Below are positions 32,658 to 42,159 of a DNA stretch of 64,000 nt, piece by piece. The notes below the pieces were generated by a model. It saw nothing but the letters and a program-made list of their open reading frames with translations, was not told where the DNA came from and ran no database searches. Numbering within the stretch: the stretch's first letter is position 1; the number at the start of each line of letters is the position of its first letter. The stretch is from DASUBN01 sp036000105 (GTDB lineage Bacteria > Pseudomonadota > Gammaproteobacteria > Natronospirales > REEB76): contig DASYGE010000010.1 of the NCBI GenBank assembly GCA_036000105.1, positions 62,001-126,000 on the forward strand, given 5' to 3'. A program made the translations under genes and the position numbers.

Positions 32658-33750
32658 TACCTTCGGCAGGCTGTTCAGCGTCACCAGCTTCGGCGAGAGC
32701 CACGGGCCAGCCTTGGGTTGCATCGTGGACGGTTGCCCGCCGGGACTCACGCTCACGGAAGCCGACATCCAGCACGACGTGGATAGGCGCCGTACCGGTA
32801 CCTCGCGTCATACTTCCCAGCGGCATGAAGCGGACGCGGTGCGTATCCTGTCCGGTGTGTTCGAGGGGCAAACCACCGGCACCCCCATCGGGCTGCTGAT
32901 CGAAAATACCGATGCGAAGTCCAAGGACTACGAGACCATCAAGGATGCGTTCCGCCCCGGCCATGCGGATTACACCTATCTGATGAAGTACGGGCGCCGC
33001 GACTACCGCGGCGGCGGGCGCGCTTCTGCGCGGGAGACGGTGATGCGGGTGGCGGCGGGCGCCATCGCGCGCAAATGTCTGCGCGAGCAGTTCGGCGTCA
33101 CCATCCACGGCTGGTTGTCCCAGCTCGGTCCCCTCACGCTGGAGGCGAAGGATCGGGATGCGGTGGACGGGAACCCCTTCTTCTGCGCCGACCCGGCTCG
33201 TGTGCAGGAGCTGGAGGAGTATGTGGATGCCCTGCGCAAGTCCGGGGATTCCATCGGCGCGCGGGTCACCGTGAGCGCCGAGGGCGTGCCGCCCGGTTGG
33301 GGCGAGCCCGTGTTCGACAAGTTGGACGCAGACCTGGCCCACGCCATGATGGGCATCAACGCGGTCAAGGGCGTGGAGATAGGTGCCGGCTTCGCCGCCG
33401 TGACCCAGAAGGGCAGCGAGCACCGTGACGAGATGAGCACGAAAGGTTTCCTGTCCAATAACGCCGGTGGCATCCTGGGCGGCATCTCCACCGGCCAGGC
33501 CATCCTGGTGAGCCTCGCGCTCAAACCTGCTTCCGGCATCCGTCTCACCGGCCAGACCGTGGACGTGCAGGGCAAGCCTGCTGAGGTGAGCGTGCATGGC
33601 CGCCACGATCCCTGCGTGGGCATACGCGCGGTGCCTATCGCGGAAGCGATGCTGGCACTCACGCTCCTGGACCATGCCTTGCGGCACCGCGGGCAGAATG
33701 CGTCGGTGAAACCACCGCTCAAACCCATCCCGCCGACCGTGGTGCTTTGA
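32647..33750 (+). CDS. aroC: Chorismate synthase
   Basis: A 367-residue FMN-dependent enzyme producing chorismate from EPSP, last step of the shikimate pathway. The start is GTG 32647 giving SGNTFGRLFSVTSFGESHGP, the family N-terminus. Signatures GESHGPALGCIVDGCPPGL, RPGHADYTY, RDYRGGGRASARET and GRHDPCVGIRAVPIAEAM are present. It overlaps prmB, so it is translationally coupled. Feeds the trp genes downstream. Confidence 0.97.
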   Translation: MSGNTFGRLFSVTSFGESHGPALGCIVDGCPPGLTLTEADIQHDVDRRRTGTSRHTSQRHEADAVRILSGVFEGQTTGTPIGLLIENTDAKSKDYETIKDAFRPGHADYTYLMKYGRRDYRGGGRASARETVMRVAAGAIARKCLREQFGVTIHGWLSQLGPLTLEAKDRDAVDGNPFFCADPARVQELEEYVDALRKSGDSIGARVTVSAEGVPPGWGEPVFDKLDADLAHAMMGINAVKGVEIGAGFAAVTQKGSEHRDEMSTKGFLSNNAGGILGGISTGQAILVSLALKPASGIRLTGQTVDVQGKPAEVSVHGRHDPCVGIRAVPIAEAMLALTLLDHALRHRGQNASVKPPLKPIPPTVVL

Positions 33751-33879
33751 GCAGTGATACCCAGGTTCAAAGCTGCGTGTGTGTATATCTCACGCCGCAT
33801 CTGCGCTCAGGTTCTCGCCTGGGCCTGCTAGAATGAGGCGCCTGGGCGATATGCCCGGTATCTTTTCCTTGGAGTTCCT

Positions 33880-34902
33880 GTGAAGACTTTCGACGTGGCC
33901 GTGGTGGGCGCGACCGGTGCGGTGGGCGCTGCCCTGTTGGAGATCCTCGCTGAACGCCGTTTTCCCTGCGGCAAGGTCTATGCCCTCGCCAGCGAGCGCT
34001 CGGCGGGGGAGCGCGTGACCTTCGCCGGTCGCGAACTCAAGGTGGAGAACCTGGCGGAGTTTGATTTCCACAAAGTACAGATCGGCCTGTTCTCCGCCGG
34101 CGCCTCGGTCTCGGAGATATACGCACCCAAGGCCGCTGCTGCCGGCTGCGTGGTGGTGGATAACACCTCGCGCTTCCGCTACGACGCGGATATCCCGCTC
34201 GTGGTGCCGGAAGTGAACCCGGAGGCCCTGGCCCAATATCGCGGGCGGGGCATCATCGCCAACCCCAACTGCAGCACCATCCAGCTCATGTTGGCCTTGA
34301 AGCCCATCCACGATGCTGCGGGCATCGAACGCATCAACATCGCCACCTATCAGGCGGTGTCCGGCGCCGGACGTAAGGGTATCGAGCAGCTGGCGCGGGA
34401 GACGACCCTCTTATTGAACGGCAAACCCATCGAGAAGGGCGGCAAGTTCCCCCGCCAGATAGCCTTCAATGTCCTGCCCCAGGTGGATGAGTTCCAGGAC
34501 AACGGCTATACCCGGGAGGAGATGAAGATCCTCTGGGAGACCCAGAAGATCCTGGGGGACAGCAGTATTAAGGTAAATGCCACCGCCGTCCGGGTACCGG
34601 TCTTCTATGGGCATTCCGAGGCGGTCCACCTGGAGACCCGGGTTAAATTGACCGCCGAGGCGGCCAGGGCCTTGCTGCGCAAGGCCCCCGGGGTGGAAGT
34701 GCTGGATGACCGCAAGCCGGGGGGCTATCCCACGGCCGCCACCGAGGCCACCCGCCGGGACGCGGTCTTCGTGGGACGCATCCGGGAGGACCTGTCCCAC
34801 CCCCGGGGTTTGGACCTTTGGGTGGTGGCGGATAACGTCCGGAAGGGGGCGGCCCTGAACAGTATCCAGATAGCCGAGTTATTGGTGAAAAGCTATTTAT
34901 AA
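33880..34902 (+). CDS. asd: Aspartate-semialdehyde dehydrogenase
   Basis: A 340-residue NADP-dependent enzyme on the branch to lysine, threonine, methionine and diaminopimelate. NADP site VVGATGAVG; catalytic Cys in NPNCSTIQLM; YQAVSGAG and VPVFYGHSEAVH complete the active site. The start is GTG 33880 with TTGGAG seven bases upstream. The gene has its own leader after aroC. The 3' end carries the promoter candidate for fimV. Confidence 0.96.
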   Translation: MKTFDVAVVGATGAVGAALLEILAERRFPCGKVYALASERSAGERVTFAGRELKVENLAEFDFHKVQIGLFSAGASVSEIYAPKAAAAGCVVVDNTSRFRYDADIPLVVPEVNPEALAQYRGRGIIANPNCSTIQLMLALKPIHDAAGIERINIATYQAVSGAGRKGIEQLARETTLLLNGKPIEKGGKFPRQIAFNVLPQVDEFQDNGYTREEMKILWETQKILGDSSIKVNATAVRVPVFYGHSEAVHLETRVKLTAEAARALLRKAPGVEVLDDRKPGGYPTAATEATRRDAVFVGRIREDLSHPRGLDLWVVADNVRKGAALNSIQIAELLVKSYL

Positions 34903-34910
34903 GCTATAGT
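34882..34910 (+). promoter_or_regulatory. Candidate promoter for fimV
   Basis: TTGGTG (34882-34887), exact 17-base spacer, TATAGT (34905-34910). It overlaps the last codons of asd and lies about 90 bases before the fimV ATG. Confidence 0.5.
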
Positions 34911-35000
34911 TAGCCCATCATTGTAAAGAGTGTTCTCAGCTTGAGGCGACAATACCTGCCCCCTGGGCCCTTGGGGCGGCGGGAGGCTTGGGGGAGAAAT

Positions 35001-37673
35001 ATGAGCAAGAAGCTGACGTTGGTTTTGACCCTGGTGGTGGCAGTGCTGCCTGGCGCGGCCTATGCCCTTGGCCTGGGCGAAATCAAGCTCAATTCTGCCC
35101 TCAATGACAAATTCAGCGCCGACATCCAGATCGTGGGCGCCACCAGCGACGAACTCGATAGCCTGGATGTGAAACTCGCGAGCCTCGCGCAGTTCAGCCA
35201 GGCCGGTCTCGATCATCCCGAAGCGCTCAGCCAGCTGCAATTCGTGGTGGTGCGCAACGCCGACGGCAGCGCATACGTGCATATCACCAGCAACCAGGGC
35301 GTGCGCGAGCCGTTCCTGGATTTCCTCATCGACGCGAACTGGAACAACGGCGAGTTGATCCGTGAATACACGGTGCTGCTCAACCCGCAGAGTTTCCAGA
35401 CCGCTGCCGCACCGAAACCCGAAGCCGCGCAGGCGCCTGCTGCTGCGACCGTCGCGGCGGCCATGCCTGCTCCCGCTGTCGCCGCCCCCGTGCCGGTGAG
35501 CACGCCGGCTCCCGCTCAGACACAAGCAGAGACTCCGGCTCCCGCACCTGAAGCGGCAGTCGCTGCCACCGAACAACCCGCAGCCCCGGCGCCGCAGCCG
35601 ACGGCTTCACCACCTCCATCGCCCGCACCTGCAGCCGAACCGGCGCCCGCTCAGCGGGCGCTTGGCGCTAATTACGGCCCGATTCATCGCGGCGAGACCC
35701 TCTCCGGCATCGCGAAGCAGGTGCGCCCCGAGGGCGTGACCCTGAACCAGATGATGATCGCCATCTATCAGGCGAACCCGGAAGTCTTCACCCACAACAT
35801 CAACCGCATGAAGGCCGGCTACATCCTGCGCATGCCGAGCGCGAGCGATGCGCAGGCAGTGAGCACGACCGATGCGAATGCCGAAGTGCGTGCGCAGATG
35901 GAAGCCTGGCGCAACAACCGTGGCGTCGCAGCCGCACCCGCCGAGTCCACCGCAGCTTCCGCCCAGCCGGCGCTGCAACTGGTGGCGCCGAGTTCCGCCG
36001 CCGAAGGCAGCGCACCGCTACCGGGCGCCGACAAGCAGGGTAACGGTGAGGCCGCCGCCGGTGCCGCCAAACCCGAGACCGCTCCCGAGGCTGCTGAAGC
36101 GCCGGTGAACCCCGCTCCGGCTCCCACACCCGCCGCGCCGCCCGCCAACCAGGCGCCGCTCACGGTGAAGAACAATTCCTTGGCCGCTGTGCAGCAACAG
36201 GCGGCACAACAGGCCGCTCAGCCCTCGCCGAGCGTGCTGCCTCCGCCGGAAGCGGTGAAGAACGAGCCGCTCAAGTCGGCTGCGGCCACTGCAGCCAAGC
36301 CCGCGCAGGCACAGGAATCCGGCGGTGGATTCCTGGATGCGATCCTGAACATCTACGTGCTCGGGGCGCTGGTGGTGGTGATCGTGGCAGTGGCTCTCGG
36401 CGTGATGCTCAAGAAGCGCAAGAAAGCCTCGCCCAGCGGCTTCAATGCCACCGGCACTGCGCGCATCAAGGGCGCTGACTGGATGAAGCAGGAGCAGGCG
36501 GGCGGCGAGAACGACAATACCGCGTCGTCATCCACCACCCGTACCCGCACCAAGGCGAAGAAAGCAGCGAAGCAGATCGAAGAGATGGCCGATGAGAAGA
36601 CGGTCCTGGTGAATCCGCCTACCGAGGCGGCAGCAGGCGACGACAGCGACAAGACCATGCTCATGTCCTCGCCGCCCCCGATGCAGGACACCATGGTCGG
36701 CGGTGGCGGCGGGTCCAAACTCGACGTCTCCGACCCCATGGCGGAAGCGGATTTCCATATGGCCTATGGTCTCTACGACCAGGCGGCCGATGTGCTGCGC
36801 AAAGCCCTGCGCCAGTCGCCGGAACGTCAGGATATCCAGGTGAAGCTCCTGGAAGTGTTCTTCACCGCCGGCGATCGCGACAACTTCGTGGTCGAGGCCA
36901 AGAAACTGCGCCAGTCCATGGGCGCGACACCGAGCAAGGATTGGGAGAGCGTGGCCATCATGGGCCGTCAGGTGGCCCCGAACGAGGCTCTATTCACTTC
37001 TTCCGGCGCGCCGAGCGGCGCCACGGTGGACATCGCCCTGGGTACCGGCGGCACCGACACTGTAGTGAGCGACTTGGGCGATGCGTTCAGCGCCAGCCCG
37101 CCGCCTGCACCCGCACCGAAACCGGCGCCTGCGGCTCCGGCCGACAACCTCATGGAATTCTCCCTGCCGGATATCGAGCCGGCGCCGGCCACCGAGATCG
37201 TGCATGCTCCCGCCGAGGCCCCCAAGGCCGGTGGCATGGAATTCGACCTGGGCGACCTGAATTTCGAACCGACTCCGGCGAAGGCCAAGGAAGTGAAGGC
37301 CGCGCCCACCCTCGGCACCGATGAGCCAACGGTGGCCACGGATTTCGGCACCGATTCCCAGGTGGAGTTCGACAAGGCCCTGAACGATCTGGCGGCCTTC
37401 GTGAACACCAACGTCCCGGCCCAGCCCGAGGCGCCTGAGCCCTCCATCGGCAGCTTGTCCATGGACGATGCTCCGGCACCGGCCATGGCTGCCGGGGGGG
37501 ATGAACCCGCTGCCAGCAGCATCAGTGAGATCGGCACCAAACTCGATCTGGCCCGCGCCTATATCGACATGGGCGATCCGGACGGCGCCAAGAGCATCCT
37601 CACCGAGGTGATCGGCGAGGGCAATGCGCAGCAGAAGCAGGAAGCCCAGGAACTCCTCAAGCACGTCTCCTGA
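35001..37673 (+). CDS. fimV: FimV-type pilus assembly / polarity protein
   Basis: An 890-residue inner-membrane protein. Signal peptide to about residue 23, conserved FimV N-terminal domain (LGEIKLNSALNDKFSADIQI, to about 130), Pro/Ala-rich linker, LysM domain for peptidoglycan binding (about 228-275, IHRGETLSGIAKQVR), another Pro/Ala/Gln-rich linker, one membrane helix (about 448-470), then a long acidic cytoplasmic part ending in a TPR-like FimV C-terminal domain (LDLARAYIDMGDPDGAKSIL). ATG 35001 gives a proper signal peptide. In Pseudomonas FimV recruits pilus and signalling proteins to the pole, including the FimX pathway. It is followed by a terminator. Confidence 0.94.
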   Translation: MSKKLTLVLTLVVAVLPGAAYALGLGEIKLNSALNDKFSADIQIVGATSDELDSLDVKLASLAQFSQAGLDHPEALSQLQFVVVRNADGSAYVHITSNQGVREPFLDFLIDANWNNGELIREYTVLLNPQSFQTAAAPKPEAAQAPAAATVAAAMPAPAVAAPVPVSTPAPAQTQAETPAPAPEAAVAATEQPAAPAPQPTASPPPSPAPAAEPAPAQRALGANYGPIHRGETLSGIAKQVRPEGVTLNQMMIAIYQANPEVFTHNINRMKAGYILRMPSASDAQAVSTTDANAEVRAQMEAWRNNRGVAAAPAESTAASAQPALQLVAPSSAAEGSAPLPGADKQGNGEAAAGAAKPETAPEAAEAPVNPAPAPTPAAPPANQAPLTVKNNSLAAVQQQAAQQAAQPSPSVLPPPEAVKNEPLKSAAATAAKPAQAQESGGGFLDAILNIYVLGALVVVIVAVALGVMLKKRKKASPSGFNATGTARIKGADWMKQEQAGGENDNTASSSTTRTRTKAKKAAKQIEEMADEKTVLVNPPTEAAAGDDSDKTMLMSSPPPMQDTMVGGGGGSKLDVSDPMAEADFHMAYGLYDQAADVLRKALRQSPERQDIQVKLLEVFFTAGDRDNFVVEAKKLRQSMGATPSKDWESVAIMGRQVAPNEALFTSSGAPSGATVDIALGTGGTDTVVSDLGDAFSASPPPAPAPKPAPAAPADNLMEFSLPDIEPAPATEIVHAPAEAPKAGGMEFDLGDLNFEPTPAKAKEVKAAPTLGTDEPTVATDFGTDSQVEFDKALNDLAAFVNTNVPAQPEAPEPSIGSLSMDDAPAPAMAAGGDEPAASSISEIGTKLDLARAYIDMGDPDGAKSILTEVIGEGNAQQKQEAQELLKHVS

Positions 37674-37701
37674 GCCGGGCAGTTAAAGATCTACCAGTGA
37701 C

Positions 37702-37731
37702 CTGCGCCGCCCTTGGGCGGCGCAGTACTTT
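37702..37731 (+). terminator. Terminator-like hairpin after fimV
   Basis: CTGCGCCGCC, loop CTTG, GGCGGCGCAG, a perfect 10-bp stem (37702-37725), followed by TACTTT. It separates fimV from truA. Confidence 0.7.
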
Positions 37732-37750
37732 AGGGCGCTAAACTGTCCGC

Positions 37751-38542
37751 ATGACTCGCTACGCTCTTGGCCTTGAATACGACGGCACCGCGTTCATGGG
37801 CTGGCAGCGCCAGACCCATCCTGGACGCACGGTACAGGCCGGCCTTGAAGAGGCGCTCGCCAAGGTGGCCGACCATCCCGTGGAAGTCACCTGCGCCGGA
37901 CGTACCGACGCCGGCGTACATGCCCTCGGGCAGGTGGTGCACTTCGACAGCGAAGCTCGGCGCAACCTGCGTGGCTGGTTGCTGGGCGTCAATTCGAATC
38001 TGCCGCCGGACGTGGCTGCCGGCTGGATACAGGCAGCCCCCGAAGATTTCCACGCGCGCTTCAGCGCCGAGGCCCGCCAGTACCGCTACGTGATACTCAA
38101 TCGCTTGACGCGCCCGGCTCTTGGCCGTGAGGCGGTCACCTGGGTACACCAGGCGCTGGATGTGGAGCGCATGCAGACAGCGGCGCGGCATCTGCTGGGG
38201 CGCCACGATTTCTCCGCCTTCCGTTCGGTGGATTGCCAGGCCAAGCAGCCGGTGCGCACGCTCAAGCGTCTCGATATCCACCGCGAGGGCGAACGAGTGA
38301 TCATCGACGTGGTGGCCGACGGTTTCCTGCATCACATGGTGCGCAACATCACCGGCGTGCTGCTGGCGGTGGGCGATGGCCGGCAGGAGACCGGTTGGTC
38401 GCGGGAAGTGCTGGAGGGTCGCGATCGCACCCTGGGCGGCGTGACGGCGCCCGCAGCGGGCCTGAGTCTCATGGCCGTGAGTTATCCGCAGCGTTACGGC
38501 ATACCGCTACCGGAAGGCGCGTTGTTTTCTGCTAACCTGTAA
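37751..38542 (+). CDS. truA: tRNA pseudouridine(38-40) synthase
   Basis: A 263-residue enzyme modifying uridines in the anticodon arm. The catalytic Asp53 is in CAGRTDAGVHALGQ; GTAFMGWQRQ and FLHHMVRNI are conserved. First gene of a dense row through purF; ATG 37751 lies 20 bases after the fimV terminator, so transcription must start very close by or read through. Confidence 0.96.
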   Translation: MTRYALGLEYDGTAFMGWQRQTHPGRTVQAGLEEALAKVADHPVEVTCAGRTDAGVHALGQVVHFDSEARRNLRGWLLGVNSNLPPDVAAGWIQAAPEDFHARFSAEARQYRYVILNRLTRPALGREAVTWVHQALDVERMQTAARHLLGRHDFSAFRSVDCQAKQPVRTLKRLDIHREGERVIIDVVADGFLHHMVRNITGVLLAVGDGRQETGWSREVLEGRDRTLGGVTAPAAGLSLMAVSYPQRYGIPLPEGALFSANL

Positions 38543-38566
38543 GGCCCATCCGGGACGGAGCATCGC

Positions 38567-39193
38567 GTGCGGGTCAGGATCAAGTTCTGTGGGATGACCC
38601 GTCACGAGGATGTGGCCGCCGCCGCGCGGCTCGGTGTGGATGCCATAGGCCTGATCTTCCATGCCAAGAGCCCGCGGCACGTGAGCATTGGGCAGGCCCA
38701 GGCCCTGGTGGCGCAGCTGCCGGCATTCGTGACCGTGACGGGACTGTTCCAGGATCCGGATGCGGAGGCGGTACGCCAGGTGCTGCGCGATACGCGCATC
38801 GACCTCTTGCAGTTCCACGGCAGTGAGTCGGCAGAATTTTGTCGCGGCTTCGGCCGTCCCTATATGAAGGCTGTGCCCATGGGCAGCCATGTGGATCTCG
38901 CCGAATACGGGCGGTGCCACGCCCAGGCAACGGCTCTCCTGCTGGACAGCCACGCGGCGGGGCAGAGGGGCGGCACCGGCATGAGTTTCGATTGGTCGTC
39001 CATCCCCAAACTGGATGGGCCGCCGTTGATCCTAGCGGGCGGGCTCAACCCAGAGAACGTCGCGACCGCCATCCGCGTGGTCCGTCCGTATGGCGTGGAT
39101 GTGTCCAGCGGCGTGGAGCACGCGCCGGGCATCAAGGATCCGGCGAAGATGACTGCTTTCGTACGTGAGGTGAACGATGTCGCGTCTGCTTAA
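38567..39193 (+). CDS. trpF: Phosphoribosylanthranilate isomerase
   Basis: A 208-residue TIM-barrel enzyme of tryptophan synthesis. Catalytic Cys in VRIKFCGMTR, catalytic Asp in LLLDSHA, phosphate loops LAGGLNPENV and GVDVSSGVE. GTG start 38567. It overlaps trpB by 17 bases, ensuring coupled translation. Confidence 0.96.
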   Translation: MRVRIKFCGMTRHEDVAAAARLGVDAIGLIFHAKSPRHVSIGQAQALVAQLPAFVTVTGLFQDPDAEAVRQVLRDTRIDLLQFHGSESAEFCRGFGRPYMKAVPMGSHVDLAEYGRCHAQATALLLDSHAAGQRGGTGMSFDWSSIPKLDGPPLILAGGLNPENVATAIRVVRPYGVDVSSGVEHAPGIKDPAKMTAFVREVNDVASA

Positions 39194-40406
39194 ACACCCC
39201 TCCCTCAAGGAGTCGCTGCGCGCGCTGCCGGACAGCACCGGCCATTTCGGCCCCTACGGCGGACGTTTCGTGGCCGAGACCCTCATGGGGCCGGTGGAGG
39301 ATCTGCGGCTAGCCTATGAGCGCTGCGGGCGTGATACGGAGTTCCAGACGGAGCTGAAACGTCATCTGAAAGATTTCGTCGGCCGGCCTTCGCCTCTGTA
39401 TCAGGCAGAGCGTCTGAGTGCCGCCTGCGGCGGCGCGCGCATCTATCTGAAGCGCGAGGATCTGAACCATACCGGCGCCCACAAGATCAACAACGCTCTC
39501 GGCCAGGCCCTGCTGGCGAAACGCATGGGCAAGGCCCGGCTCATCGCCGAGACCGGGGCCGGTCAGCATGGTGTGGCCACCGCCACCGTGGCGGCGCGCT
39601 TCGGTTTCGAATGCGTGGTCTATATGGGTGAGGAAGACATCCGCCGGCAGGCCATCAACGTGTATCGCATGCGTCTCCTGGGCGCGAAGGTGGTGCCGGT
39701 CACCGCCGGTTCCCGCACCCTCAAGGACGCGCTCAACGAAGCCATGCGTGACTGGGTGAGTAACGTGGACAACACCTATTATGTCATCGGCACCGTGGCA
39801 GGGCCCCATCCATATCCCATGATGGTGCGCGACTTCAACGCCTGCATAGGCGAGGAGGCGCGTCAGCAGATGCTGGCGGCAGAGGGACGTCTGCCCGATG
39901 CGCTGGTGGCCTGCGTGGGCGGCGGTTCCAACGCCATGGGTCTGTTCCATGCATTCCTCGACGACCCGGTGAAGATCTACGGCACGGAAGCCGCGGGCGA
40001 CGGGCTCGCCACCGGCCGGCATGCCGCTTCGCTCAGCGGCGGCCGCTCCGGCGTGCTGCACGGCAACCGTACCTATGTGCTGGAAGACGCGGCGGGCCAG
40101 ATCACCGAGACCCATTCCATCTCCGCCGGCCTCGATTACCCGGGTGTCGGGCCCGAGCACGCCTGGCTGAAGGACATCGGCCGCGTGAGCTACGCCGGTA
40201 TCACCGACACCGAGGCCCTGGAAGCTTTCCATGCCCTCACCAAGAGCGAGGGCATCATGCCGGCTCTCGAATCCAGCCACGCCATCGCCCATGCCATGCG
40301 CCTCGCGCCGCAGATGGGCAAGGCGGAGATCATCCTGGTGAACCTCTCGGGCCGTGGCGACAAAGACGTACACACTGTGGCTGCACGGGAAGGGATAGTC
40401 CTATGA
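39177..40406 (+). CDS. trpB: Tryptophan synthase beta chain
   Basis: A 409-residue PLP enzyme condensing indole with serine. The PLP lysine is in NHTGAHKINNALGQ; phosphate-binding GGGSNAMGLF and GRGDKD are present. The start inside trpF and the ATGA overlap with trpA show tight coupling of trpF-trpB-trpA. Confidence 0.98.
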   Translation: MSRLLKHPSLKESLRALPDSTGHFGPYGGRFVAETLMGPVEDLRLAYERCGRDTEFQTELKRHLKDFVGRPSPLYQAERLSAACGGARIYLKREDLNHTGAHKINNALGQALLAKRMGKARLIAETGAGQHGVATATVAARFGFECVVYMGEEDIRRQAINVYRMRLLGAKVVPVTAGSRTLKDALNEAMRDWVSNVDNTYYVIGTVAGPHPYPMMVRDFNACIGEEARQQMLAAEGRLPDALVACVGGGSNAMGLFHAFLDDPVKIYGTEAAGDGLATGRHAASLSGGRSGVLHGNRTYVLEDAAGQITETHSISAGLDYPGVGPEHAWLKDIGRVSYAGITDTEALEAFHALTKSEGIMPALESSHAIAHAMRLAPQMGKAEIILVNLSGRGDKDVHTVAAREGIVL

Positions 40407-41230
40407 GCCGCATCACGGGACGCTTCGCCAAGCTGCGCAGCGCAGGCCGTACCGCCCTGGTGCCTTTCATCACCGCCGGTGATCCGGGCAAGGCCGCTAC
40501 CGTGCCCATCATGCATGCACTGGTCGCAGCCGGTGCCGACCTCGTGGAACTCGGCGTGCCGTTCTCGGATCCCAGCGCTGACGGGCCGGTGATCCAGGCG
40601 GCTTGCGAGCGGGCTCTGGCGGCCGGCACTACGCTCAGGGACGTGCTGCACATGGTGCGGGAGTTCCGCGGCCGGGACGCAGAGACGCCGGTTATCCTCA
40701 TGGGCTATCTCAATCCCGTGGAGGCCATGGGCGCGGAGGAGTTCGCCGGGGCGGCCGCGGAGGCCGGCGTGGATGGGGTGATCACCGTGGATATGCCGCC
40801 GGAAGAGGCGGAGCCCCTGGCGGGCCTCTTGCGCGCCCGGGATGTGGACCCCATCTTCCTATTGGCACCCACCACCAACGAGGCTAGGGTGCGGCGCATC
40901 TGCGATACTGCCTCGGGATTTGTTTATTATGTGTCTCTGAAGGGTGTGACCGGGGCCGCCCGGCTGGATGTGGACGAAGTACGCACGCGGCTCGCCGGCG
41001 TGCGGCGCGAGACCAAGCTGCCGGTGGGCGTAGGTTTCGGGGTGCGCGATGCCGCTTCGGCAGCGGCGCTGGCGAAGGTGGCGGATGCGGTGATCGTGGG
41101 CAGTGCCCTCGTGAGCCGTATCGCCGAGCACAAGGGCGACCCGGCGCGGGCCGCCGCCGTGCTGGGAGCATTCGTGGCGGAGCTGCGTCAGGCCATGGAT
41201 GCGGCGCGCGGCACTGGGACTACCGGCTGA
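40403..41230 (+). CDS. trpA: Tryptophan synthase alpha chain
   Basis: A 275-residue TIM-barrel subunit cleaving indole-3-glycerol phosphate. Active-site Glu in ADLVELGVPFSDPSADGP, Asp in GVITVDMPPEEA, and FITAGDPG. It overlaps trpB by four bases. trpE, trpG, trpD and trpC are not in the window. Confidence 0.98.
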   Translation: MSRITGRFAKLRSAGRTALVPFITAGDPGKAATVPIMHALVAAGADLVELGVPFSDPSADGPVIQAACERALAAGTTLRDVLHMVREFRGRDAETPVILMGYLNPVEAMGAEEFAGAAAEAGVDGVITVDMPPEEAEPLAGLLRARDVDPIFLLAPTTNEARVRRICDTASGFVYYVSLKGVTGAARLDVDEVRTRLAGVRRETKLPVGVGFGVRDAASAAALAKVADAVIVGSALVSRIAEHKGDPARAAAVLGAFVAELRQAMDAARGTGTTG

Positions 41231-41249
41231 ATCTGCAAAGGGCATCCGT

Positions 41250-42137
41250 ATGAACTGGTTCAAGAAACTCGTACCGTCACGTATCAACACCGAAGGGCGT
41301 ACCGCCCGGCGCAGCGTGCCCGAGGGTCTGTGGACCAAGTGCGAAGAATGCAACTCGGTGCTGTACCGCGCCGAGGTGGAACGCAACCTCTATGTCTGCC
41401 CGAAGTGCGGACATCACATGCGCCTCACGGCACGGCAGCGCCTGGATTTCTTCCTGGACGCTGGCAGCGGCATCGAGATCGGCGAGAACGTGGAGCCGGT
41501 GGACGTGCTGCGCTTCCGCGACAGCAAGAAATACAAGGATCGCATCACAGCTTCCCAGAAAGCCACCGGCGAGAAGGACGCGCTGGTCGCCATGCGTGGC
41601 CGGCTGAAGGGCATGCGTGTGGTGGTCTGCGCCTTCGAGTTCCGCTTCATGGGTGGCTCGATGGGTTCGGTGGTGGGTGAGCGCTTCGTGCGCGCCGCTT
41701 CCGCAGCTCTGGAGGACGGCGTACCGCTGGTGTGCTTCTCCGCGAGCGGCGGCGCGCGCATGCAGGAAGCCCTCATCTCGCTCATGCAGATGGCCAAGAC
41801 GAGTGCCGCTCTGGCGCGCCTGGCCCATAACGGCATCCCCTTCATCTCCGTGATGACCGACCCCACCACCGGCGGCGTATCCGCCAGCCTCGCCATGCTG
41901 GGCGACGTGAACGTGGCGGAACCCAAGGCACTCATCGGCTTCGCCGGGCCGCGGGTCATCGAACAGACGGTGCGTGAGACCCTGCCGGAGGGCTTCCAGC
42001 GCAGCGAGTTCCTGGTGGAGCACGGCGCCGTGGACATGATCATCGACCGGCGCGAGATGCGCGACCGTCTGGCGAGCCTGCTCGCCACGCTCACGCGGCA
42101 ACCCGCTCCGCAAGAGAGCGAAAGCCAAGCGGAATGA
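41250..42137 (+). CDS. accD: Acetyl-CoA carboxylase carboxyltransferase subunit beta
   Basis: A 295-residue subunit of the heterotetrameric enzyme giving malonyl-CoA. The N-terminal zinc ribbon is formed by CEEC and CPKC (LWTKCEECNSVLY; YVCPKCGHHM). The carboxyltransferase core includes GGSMGSVVGERF and SGGARMQEAL. ATG 41250 is preceded by AAAGGG and yields the usual MNWFKK start. Placement between trpA and folC is conserved in gammaproteobacteria. Confidence 0.97.
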   Translation: MNWFKKLVPSRINTEGRTARRSVPEGLWTKCEECNSVLYRAEVERNLYVCPKCGHHMRLTARQRLDFFLDAGSGIEIGENVEPVDVLRFRDSKKYKDRITASQKATGEKDALVAMRGRLKGMRVVVCAFEFRFMGGSMGSVVGERFVRAASAALEDGVPLVCFSASGGARMQEALISLMQMAKTSAALARLAHNGIPFISVMTDPTTGGVSASLAMLGDVNVAEPKALIGFAGPRVIEQTVRETLPEGFQRSEFLVEHGAVDMIIDRREMRDRLASLLATLTRQPAPQESESQAE

Positions 42138-42159
42138 TCCGCGACTGAAACTCCGCGCC

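Noticed and set aside
31644..32768. Long N-terminal extension of the SCO protein
   Set aside because: It is antisense to prmB; the ATG at 31643 gives a proper membrane anchor and normal family length.
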